From NCBI GenBank assembly GCA_964614415.1, contig CAZTLE010000119.1:1-12325 (forward strand): 12,325 nucleotides of DNA. Reading direction: 5' to 3'. A program made the position numbers and the translations under genes. Positions within the stretch are counted from its first letter, which is position 1, and every line of letters begins with the position of its first letter. Positions 6,545-12,325 of this stretch are shown here, in pieces. Source of the DNA: CAZTLE01 sp964614415. GTDB taxonomy: Bacteria > Bacteroidota > Bacteroidia > Flavobacteriales > Flavobacteriaceae. The notes beneath the pieces were generated by a model. The model did not search any database, was not told the DNA's origin, and saw nothing but the letters and a program-made list of their open reading frames with translations.

Positions 6545-7303
6545 ATGAAGATCGTCCTTTCCCCTGCTAAATCACTTAACTACGAGTCCGATCTGCCGAT
6601 TTCGGATTTTACCGAAGCTTGTTTCCTTGCTGAAGCGGAGCGACTTAACAAACTCCTTAAAAAGAAGTCGGCCCGAAGTCTTTCAAAATTGATGCGCATT
6701 TCACCCAATCTTGGACAGCTCAATTACGAAAGAAATCAGGCATGGGGTCTACCTTTTACCCAGGACAATGCCCGCCAGTCGGTATACGCCTTTAGCGGTG
6801 ATGTGTACAGAGGTTTGGATGTGTACACATTACCTGAGAAAGACGTTGCACTCATGCAACAAACAGTACGTATTATTTCGGGTCTTTACGGCCTGTTAAA
6901 GCCTTTGGATCTCATTCAGCCGTATCGATTGGAGATGGGAACCAGGTTTCCGGTTGGGAAAAACAAGAATCTCTATGAGTTTTGGAGGAAGAAAGTGACA
7001 CAGGCACTCAACGACGAACTGGAAGAAGGAGAGCTTTTCCTCAATTTGGCAAGTGCAGAGTATTTCAAAGCAATAGATGTCAAGGCCCTTAAAGTCCCGG
7101 TGTACACTCCCGTATTCAAGGACTTCAAAAATGGTGAATACAAGTCAATCATGACCTTCGCCAAACTGGCCCGAGGCTATATGACCCGTTATGTATTGGA
7201 TACACAGGCCAGTTCGCTTGATGATGTTAAAGGTTTCAATTATGAAGGTTACACCTTTAGTGAAGAAATGTCACAAGGAAACGAATTGGTTTTCATTCGT
7301 TAA
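6545..7303 (+). CDS. yaaA: Peroxide stress protein YaaA
   Basis: This 252-residue protein is YaaA (UPF0246/DUF328), which in E. coli lowers free iron during hydrogen peroxide stress and so protects DNA and proteins; the molecular activity is not fully settled. Family segments are all visible: KIVLSPAKSLNYES at the N-terminus, FSGDVYRGLD, RIISGLYGLLKPLDLIQPYRLEMGT, LNLASAEYFKAID, and the C-terminal FAKLARGYMTRYVLD and FNYEGYTFSEE. E. coli YaaA has about 258 residues. The start at 6545 (MKIVLSPAK) is the family start; an upstream ATG at 6518 would add nine residues and overlaps the likely promoter element. Its TAA stop (7301-7303) shares its last base with the first ATT of the next gene, so the two are coupled. 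No peroxide-regulator box could be identified. Confidence 0.96.
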   Translation: MKIVLSPAKSLNYESDLPISDFTEACFLAEAERLNKLLKKKSARSLSKLMRISPNLGQLNYERNQAWGLPFTQDNARQSVYAFSGDVYRGLDVYTLPEKDVALMQQTVRIISGLYGLLKPLDLIQPYRLEMGTRFPVGKNKNLYEFWRKKVTQALNDELEEGELFLNLASAEYFKAIDVKALKVPVYTPVFKDFKNGEYKSIMTFAKLARGYMTRYVLDTQASSLDDVKGFNYEGYTFSEEMSQGNELVFIR

Positions 7304-7971
7304 TTATTTTTATCCATACCCATCCATATAGTCCCTTCATTCCTTCCGGGAGTACGAAGTTGATCGTAGGTACATTACCTCCTCCAAGGTTCACTACCGG
7401 CGAGCTGAAACCGGATGATGTGAATTTTTGCTACGGAAGTCGTGACGGGCAGTTGTGGCCTATCTTAAACGCTATCTTCAATCTGAATTTAAAATTCGAG
7501 AATACCAAAGCGGCCATTGAGCACCGGAAACGATTTTTAACGGAGCAGAGGATTGGGATCTGCGATATTGTGGACCGCGCGTTTCGTGAGAAGATCGATG
7601 CTTCAGATCTGGGAATGAAAGATGCACAATTGCGGGATCTCATTTCCATTGTTCATGGTCATCCCCACATTCAAACCCTGCTTTTTATGGGAGGAAACAG
7701 CAAGAACGGACCTGAGTATTTTTTCAGAAAACTCCTTAAGGAATACGGTTTGACGTTGGATGTTATTTCTTCTGAAGTGCCCAGGATTCATTCGGTGGTA
7801 TTGCCGGATTCCGACAGAAAGTTGCGCACCGTTTCGCTCACAGCGCCTTCGGGTTCCGCGAACCGGGCGGTAGGAAGCCTGGACGCCTACAAGTTGCGCA
7901 AGGCTAAGAATCCTGACTACAACACTATGGACTTCAGGATAGAGCAGTATCGCCCGTTCTTTATGGAATAA
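7303..7971 (+). CDS. UDG-superfamily DNA glycosylase (hypoxanthine/MUG-like), probable non-ATG start
   Basis: The protein resembles DNA glycosylases of the uracil-DNA glycosylase superfamily, closest by eye to the deoxyinosine (hypoxanthine) glycosylase group, which removes deaminated bases. Ordered segments are KLIVGTLPPPRF (where the superfamily has G-I/S-x-P), CYGSRDGQLWPIL (compare YYGHPRNRFWP), RIGICDIVDRA, LLFMGGNSKNGPEYFF and TAPSGSANRAV (compare PSTSPAN or NPSGLSR). The frame is open from 7264, and the first usual start is a TTG at 7360, inside the first beta strand. The upstream in-frame codons give FIHTHPYSPFIPSGSTK, which looks like the true N-terminus, so translation probably starts at ATT 7303 (222 residues) or ATT 7306. 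ATT 7303 overlaps the yaaA stop as TAATT. The 3' end overlaps the VCBS gene by 11 bases. The family call is by motif likeness; the substrate is unproven. Confidence 0.8.
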   Translation: MIFIHTHPYSPFIPSGSTKLIVGTLPPPRFTTGELKPDDVNFCYGSRDGQLWPILNAIFNLNLKFENTKAAIEHRKRFLTEQRIGICDIVDRAFREKIDASDLGMKDAQLRDLISIVHGHPHIQTLLFMGGNSKNGPEYFFRKLLKEYGLTLDVISSEVPRIHSVVLPDSDRKLRTVSLTAPSGSANRAVGSLDAYKLRKAKNPDYNTMDFRIEQYRPFFME

Positions 7972-10900
7972 ATGAAAAGACCTCCAGTGGGGCATTATTG
8001 CTCACCACGACAAAGTGTTGTTTTTCTCCAATAGTTAGTTGGGCGATGTCTTTGGAATCGGAATCAATGAAAGGATCGTGCTCACTGCTGTAACTGAAGC
8101 CACCCTTACCATCGCCTAGCAGCACGTAGCCGTAATTGCTATCATAGCGAATGGTCTCAACTTCGGCATCGTAAATGGCGCCTACTCCCAGAATATCTGG
8201 GTGACCATCCTTGTTAATATCCGTACTTATGAGTGATAGAGTTGGTCCGGTTTGCGCTTCATTGGGAAGCTTACTAAGCTCGAACTGACCGTTTCCTTTA
8301 TTTTCCAGGTAGACAGTTTCAAACATATGAGCCGTAAGTTTGAAAGCACCTTTCAACCGATCCTCTCCGTAGATGTCTTTAAATTCCAGACTTGCAAATT
8401 CCTTGTAAGTACCGATCTTTTCAAGCAGGAAGGGGTTTTGTTCGGAACTACATTCTTTGCCGCGTACCGGAACAAGTTTACCTTCATTGATCTTGGTGAG
8501 TGCTACGTCAAAACTTCCGTTGTCGTCAAAGTCTTTGGCGTAAATGTAAATAGGTTTTTCCTTCTTTGGTTGAAACTTATTGTTGCGTCCCAGGTTTCCA
8601 AGCACATAATCAGGGTCACCATCGTTGTCAAAATCGGATGTGGTAACACTAAACCACCATCCCTCGGTTTTGTCAAGTCCATTGATCTCTGCCAGCGCCT
8701 TGAACGATCCGTTATCGTTTTCAAGGAAGGCGGGTTGCATCCATTCGCCTACAACCAACAGATCAAGATCGGAGTCGCCGTCATGGTCGGTGAAGACGGC
8801 ATCGGAAACCATTCCTAAGGTGTTCATGGCCTCATTTTGAGAGGTAACGTCGGTGAATTTTCCATTTGTATTCTCCAGAAGATAGGACTGCGGAGCAAGT
8901 GGATATTTCCCGGGGACCACATTTCCTCCGATGAAGAGGTCCAAATCGCCATCGCCATCGTAATCACCTGAGATCGCACTTTTCCCTGATGTGAGCATCA
9001 CAGGAAGAGCGCCTGCACTTTTCGTAAAGTTACCAGCCCCGTCATTTATGTAAAGTCGGTCCTGAAGCATTGGGCTGGACTCGGATAGTTCGTACCCGGC
9101 GCTCACCACATAGAGATCCGGGTCGTCATCTCCGTCAGCATCAAAGAACAAGGCGTTTGCGTCCTCGTAGGCAGCTTCCTGATTCCACAGTGATTCGTTG
9201 CTTGCGCTAAAAGTACCGTCCGCTTGTTGGATATAAAGTGCTGCGGCACTTCCGGCAGCATTTCCAACGAAGAAGTCATCCCGGCCATCCTTGTTAATAT
9301 CGGCTTTCACGATTCCTGTGCCTTTGGAAGATTGCTTTTGCGGAATCAGTAACTGCAATCCGTAATCGTTGAAAGTGTTCTCAGTATGTTGGTATTCGAT
9401 TCCCAGTTGGGACGGAGATACAGATTGCTTTAATGATCGATAGGAGCGTAAAGCCGTTCGGTTATCAGAGGCATCGGCATGGGAGACTGTAATCCGTTGA
9501 TTGGCATCGACATTAGAAAGGCTGCTTACTTTTCCATCCGGCCATTCAACTACGAGTTTTTCGATAGTGCCGGCACTTCCCAAACCAAAGTGTAGCAGGT
9601 TTGGAACCGAGGATTGAAACCCGCGGGTAAGATATAATTTCTGATACTGCGTCTGTTCTTCAGAAGTGATATAAACACTTGACCCAAGACCGAGAGCATT
9701 TGTTTCCGAACCGTCAAGTTCCACTTGGATGTAGTTCGTATTGGCGTTGTTGCGATACAGGCCCACCAGATCGTTCACATTGCTCACGATAAGGTCGAGA
9801 TCTCCGTCATTATCAAAATCGGCATAAGCAGCACCGTTCGAAAAGCTTGGATCTTCAAGTCCCCAATCTTTGATAACCTTGGTGTAAGAGAGGTCACCAT
9901 TGTTACGATAGGCGTAGTTATCCAGTTTCTGTGAGGGCATCATATCCAGTACGGCCTGAAGCGTCATGGATTCTCCACGCGCATTTTTCTCCTTCAGCGC
10001 AATACGGAAATCCTGGTTGGTGTAGTCTTTATACACACCATTGGTAATGAATATATCCTTCCACCCGTCGTTGTCAAAATCGGCCAGCAGGGGAGCCCAA
10101 CTCCAATCGGTTTTCACAATGCCACTCAATTGCCCGGTCTCTTTGAATTTTCCGTTTCCAACATTGTATTGCAGCATGTTCGCCATGTACGCATGATGGT
10201 AGCCAACCTCAACCATACTCATGAAGTTCTCGGTACTCATGGAGGCCATGTTCTCTTTGCTACGCGCATAGTTTTCGGCAAGCATGTCCACCGTTATGAG
10301 GTCTGGGTAAAGGTCGTTGTTCATATCGGCAAGATCGGACCCCATGCTGTTAAAGGAGATATGATTTAAACGGTCGTTGATACTGTTCTTAAAAGTGCCG
10401 TCCTTCTGATTTTCATACAGGAGATCAGGCTCCAGGAAATCATTGGCAACGTAAATGTCTTCCCAGCCATCGTTGTTAAAGTCGCCAATGGAGACCGAAA
10501 GTCCCCAGGCCTTATTGTACAAGCCGGCCTCTCCGGTCACTTTGGTGAAGCGATTCCCGTCGTTTCGATAGAGCTGATCACTTGTTGTTTCGGATATCTG
10601 TGATTGGATTGCAGAGCTTATTTTGCTATTGTTTCTGAAATCGTCCCGGTAGTTAAGAACATATAGATCCAGGTCTCCATCCTTGTCATAATCAATAGGG
10701 TAGGCCTGGGTGGCGAAACCCGGGTCGTCCAATCCCCATTTGGCGGCTTCCTCGCTGAAGGTGCCGTCGCCCTTATTCACGAAAAGTTTGTTGCGTCTAC
10801 CGTCATCATTCTTAAGGGATCCCGCTTTTGAAATGTAAATATCCAGCCAGCCATCGCTGTTGATGTCGAGCATGGTCACCCCGGTGGCGAATCCATCAAA

Positions 10901-11260
10901 ATCGGCTGCGCCTGATTTTGATGTGATGTCTTCGAACTGAAAATTACCTGTGTTTCGGTATAACTTATTGGGACCAAAATTGGCCGTGAGGTAGATGTCC
11001 TGGAGTCCGTCATTGTCAATATCTCCCACTGCCACACCGGAGCCGGCATAGAGGTATGGATAATTGAGAAAATTAAATTCGAGATCTTCCCGAATCGTGT
11101 TTTTGAAAGTAATTCCCGATGCCTCGGGAGTGATCTTTGAAAACAGGGTGGACGCCCCATCTGTGAACGTTCCATCGCGTTCTGTTTCCGAAGCATTTTT
11201 AGCGCAGGAAGCGAACAGGAAAATTGCAATTACCAACATCAGGAAAACCCTCATTTGCAT
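7961..11260 (-). CDS. Large ASPIC/UnbV and VCBS/FG-GAP repeat lipoprotein
   Basis: This 1099-residue protein has a lipoprotein signal peptide ending LFASC (Cys19) and is probably surface-exposed. About fourteen Asp-rich calcium-binding FG-GAP/VCBS motifs of the form D.D.DG..D are seen: roughly seven at residues 78-490 (for example VGDIDNDGLQDIYL and YADFDNDGDLDL) and seven at 652-1025 (KADINKDGRDDFFV to STDINKDGHPDILG). Between them, at about 525-593, is an ASPIC/UnbV domain (LLHFGLGSAGTIEKLVVEWPDG). The arrangement suggests two beta-propellers joined by that domain. Such proteins occur near SusC/SusD glycan-use loci in Bacteroidota, but the precise role is unknown. MRVFLML at 11254 is an alternative start two codons later. 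The stop overlaps that of the convergent glycosylase gene. Confidence 0.93.
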   Translation of the reverse strand: MQMRVFLMLVIAIFLFASCAKNASETERDGTFTDGASTLFSKITPEASGITFKNTIREDLEFNFLNYPYLYAGSGVAVGDIDNDGLQDIYLTANFGPNKLYRNTGNFQFEDITSKSGAADFDGFATGVTMLDINSDGWLDIYISKAGSLKNDDGRRNKLFVNKGDGTFSEEAAKWGLDDPGFATQAYPIDYDKDGDLDLYVLNYRDDFRNNSKISSAIQSQISETTSDQLYRNDGNRFTKVTGEAGLYNKAWGLSVSIGDFNNDGWEDIYVANDFLEPDLLYENQKDGTFKNSINDRLNHISFNSMGSDLADMNNDLYPDLITVDMLAENYARSKENMASMSTENFMSMVEVGYHHAYMANMLQYNVGNGKFKETGQLSGIVKTDWSWAPLLADFDNDGWKDIFITNGVYKDYTNQDFRIALKEKNARGESMTLQAVLDMMPSQKLDNYAYRNNGDLSYTKVIKDWGLEDPSFSNGAAYADFDNDGDLDLIVSNVNDLVGLYRNNANTNYIQVELDGSETNALGLGSSVYITSEEQTQYQKLYLTRGFQSSVPNLLHFGLGSAGTIEKLVVEWPDGKVSSLSNVDANQRITVSHADASDNRTALRSYRSLKQSVSPSQLGIEYQHTENTFNDYGLQLLIPQKQSSKGTGIVKADINKDGRDDFFVGNAAGSAAALYIQQADGTFSASNESLWNQEAAYEDANALFFDADGDDDPDLYVVSAGYELSESSPMLQDRLYINDGAGNFTKSAGALPVMLTSGKSAISGDYDGDGDLDLFIGGNVVPGKYPLAPQSYLLENTNGKFTDVTSQNEAMNTLGMVSDAVFTDHDGDSDLDLLVVGEWMQPAFLENDNGSFKALAEINGLDKTEGWWFSVTTSDFDNDGDPDYVLGNLGRNNKFQPKKEKPIYIYAKDFDDNGSFDVALTKINEGKLVPVRGKECSSEQNPFLLEKIGTYKEFASLEFKDIYGEDRLKGAFKLTAHMFETVYLENKGNGQFELSKLPNEAQTGPTLSLISTDINKDGHPDILGVGAIYDAEVETIRYDSNYGYVLLGDGKGGFSYSSEHDPFIDSDSKDIAQLTIGEKQHFVVVSNNAPLEVFSFIP

Positions 11261-11281
11261 ATCTTTTTTGGTTGCTGTTTA

Positions 11282-11289
11282 CAAATATA
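11282..11289 (-). promoter_or_regulatory. Putative -7 promoter element of the VCBS lipoprotein gene
   Basis: On the minus strand this reads TATATTTG, a full match to TAnnTTTG, 21 bases before the start at 11260. A -33 TTTG is not visible at normal spacing. The sequence between it and the start (AAAAAAGATAT just upstream of the ATG) is A-rich as in other flavobacterial leaders. Confidence 0.45.
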
Positions 11290-11334
11290 TAAAAACGAAA
11301 AATTGTCTTTTGGACGGTCGAAGAAAAGGTTGTC

Positions 11335-11366
11335 CCGCGCTATATTTTTACACTCAAAAATCGCGG
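11335..11366. other. Interrupted inverted repeat in the divergent gap
   Basis: CCGCG (11335-11339) and ATTTTT (11344-11349) pair with AAAAAT (11356-11361) and CGCGG (11362-11366); four bases (CTAT) bulge on the left and the loop is ACACTC. This GC-rich foot in an AT-rich 218-base gap (11261-11478) is unlikely to be a terminator because both flanking genes diverge from it. It may be an operator or a leader structure. Nothing else gene-like is seen in the gap. Confidence 0.55.
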
Positions 11367-11402
11367 CGGCAACACCGATGTGTCTCAACTTTAACATAAT
11401 AT

Positions 11403-11433
11403 TTTGATGGCCCGATTATTTGTGTTATTTTCA
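11403..11433 (+). promoter_or_regulatory. Possible promoter of the P-domain protein gene
   Basis: TTTG at 11403-11406 is followed after 19 bases by TATTTTCA at 11426-11433. Spacing and the -33 element fit the Bacteroidota promoter (TTTG, about 19, TAnnTTTG), but the last two bases of the -7 element do not. An alternative, TATTTTTA at 11451-11458, matches seven of eight but has no spaced -33. The leader would be about 40 bases. Confidence 0.35.
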
Positions 11434-11478
11434 CCTTCTAAAGCTAATGTTATTTTTACGTAAATTTAATTTCAATCT

Positions 11479-12325
11479 ATGAGAAAAATTACTTTAACGC
11501 TTTTCGCCTTCTTTGCAACATTCTGTATGTTTCAGGCGAATGCGCAACAGACCTTTGCGGGGGCGACGGGAGCGATTCCGGATGCCGCATGTCCTGTGGA
11601 CACCCCGTTTGCGGCTACGTCTACAGCCGTTGGTACGATTGGGACTGACGCCGTTGTAGACCGCGTTGAGTTAGACATTACCCACACCTGGACAGGAGAT
11701 CTTGAGATCAAACTGGAAAGCCCAATGGGAACTACGCTGGATCTCGTTCTTGACGAAGGAGCCAGTGGTGACAACTTCATTGGAACTGTATTCCAGGATG
11801 GTGGTGCTGACATCACTGTCGCAAGTGCTCCTTTTACCGGAGTATTCGAACCTGAGGGAGGAACTTTTGCAGCTGCCTTTGCTGGAGAAGCTTCCAACGG
11901 AGATTGGATTCTTCAAGTTTGTGATGACGCCGGTGGTGATACCGGAACTGTGGACGCGTGGTCCATCTCCATCACTCTAGGAAACCCACCAACGATTAAC
12001 TGTCCAATGGACGTTATGGCGGCCACCGATCCCGGTGAATGTACGGCAGTAGTTAACTTTGCCGATGCCATAGCACTTGATGTTGAGGACGGTGTTCTTG
12101 CCGTTACTCAAACTATGGGCCCTGCAAGTGGAAGTATGTTCCCAATAGGTGATACTATCGTTGAGTTTAGCGCTACCGATAGTGACCTGAACACAGTGAC
12201 TTGCCAATTCACTATTACTGTAACTGACATGGAAGCTCCTGTAGCGGTTTGTCAGGACATCACTTTGGAGATCGATCCTGTAACGGGAGTTACTACGATT
12301 GTTCCCGGGGATGTTGACGGAGGTT
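11479..12325 (+). CDS. Secreted protein with P-domain and HYR repeats (5' part, runs off the window)
   Basis: The reading frame is open from the ATG at 11479 to the window end (282 codons seen). Residues 1-22 form a signal peptide with a likely cut after ANA, before QQ. Residues about 45-166 resemble the proprotein-convertase P-domain: VDRVELDITHTWTGDLEIKL with SPMGT, and later NGDWILQVCDDAGGDTGTVDAWSISI. Residues about 171-249 resemble an HYR domain (INCPMDVMA, Cys175, Cys188, VEFSATDSD, Cys242, FTITVTD), and a second similar unit opens at EAPVAVCQDITLEID. P-domains usually follow a protease domain, but none precedes this one. Multi-repeat secreted proteins of this type in Flavobacteriia often end in a type IX secretion signal; that end is outside the window. 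Adhesion or matrix binding is a guess. Confidence 0.9.
   Translation, partial: MRKITLTLFAFFATFCMFQANAQQTFAGATGAIPDAACPVDTPFAATSTAVGTIGTDAVVDRVELDITHTWTGDLEIKLESPMGTTLDLVLDEGASGDNFIGTVFQDGGADITVASAPFTGVFEPEGGTFAAAFAGEASNGDWILQVCDDAGGDTGTVDAWSISITLGNPPTINCPMDVMAATDPGECTAVVNFADAIALDVEDGVLAVTQTMGPASGSMFPIGDTIVEFSATDSDLNTVTCQFTITVTDMEAPVAVCQDITLEIDPVTGVTTIVPGDVDGG

Noticed and set aside
7360..7971. TTG at 7360 as the glycosylase start
   Set aside because: It would remove the conserved-looking N-terminus and begin within the first beta strand; kept only as a fallback.
8252..8818. 188-codon plus-strand frame inside the VCBS gene, with several similar ones
   Set aside because: They are antisense to a continuous repeat protein and reflect the repeated Asp/Gly codons read backwards.
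7961..11260. Regular Asp-rich repeats as a CRISPR array or DNA-level satellite
   Set aside because: The periodicity is at protein level; the DNA copies differ and lie in one open reading frame.
11532..11897. 121-codon minus-strand frame opposite the P-domain gene
   Set aside because: The plus strand encodes a signal peptide and recognisable P-domain, so the opposite frame is a shadow.

Overview
The window looks like a chromosomal segment of a marine-type member of the Bacteroidota, most likely a flavobacterium. The reasons are: a SusD/RagB outer-membrane lipoprotein, a very large ASPIC/VCBS lipoprotein, a secreted P-domain/HYR protein of the kind Flavobacteriia secrete, A-rich rather than GGAGG ribosome-binding sites, and several copies of the Bacteroidota -7 promoter element TAnnTTTG. 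This assignment is inference; no 16S or other species marker is present.

Layout. Bases 1-377 hold the 3' part of a tRNA-Glu(TTC), then rpsT (ribosomal protein S20) and a good intrinsic terminator. On the minus strand, a tight three-gene unit reads from 2735 down to 397: ddl (D-Ala-D-Ala ligase), coaD (CoA biosynthesis) and an unrecognised lipoprotein, with 13 bases between each pair. Diverging from ddl is a plus-strand pair: a membrane-anchored PASTA protein overlapping an RluD-type pseudouridine synthase. Next come a minus-strand SusD-like lipoprotein without a SusC partner (4506-6338), a plus-strand pair of yaaA and a UDG-superfamily glycosylase (6545-7971), a 1099-residue minus-strand ASPIC/VCBS lipoprotein (7961-11260), and the 5' part of a plus-strand secreted protein with a P-domain and HYR repeats, cut by the window end.

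How the parts fit. Genes from 71 to 4488 are mostly core functions: translation, peptidoglycan precursors, cofactor synthesis and rRNA modification. The PASTA protein is plausibly linked to the cell wall through its divergent neighbour ddl. The yaaA-glycosylase pair suggests limiting and repairing DNA damage. The SusD-like, VCBS and P-domain proteins are surface or secreted proteins typical of glycan use or adhesion in this phylum.

No mobile element, CRISPR array or clearly new multi-gene system was found. The most unusual points are the glycosylase gene, which has no ATG, GTG or TTG that could include its conserved N-terminus and instead shows an ATT overlapping the yaaA stop codon, and the SusD-like gene standing alone without SusC. 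There is no gene-free stretch over 300 bases; the longest gaps (6339-6544 and 11261-11478) are described below.
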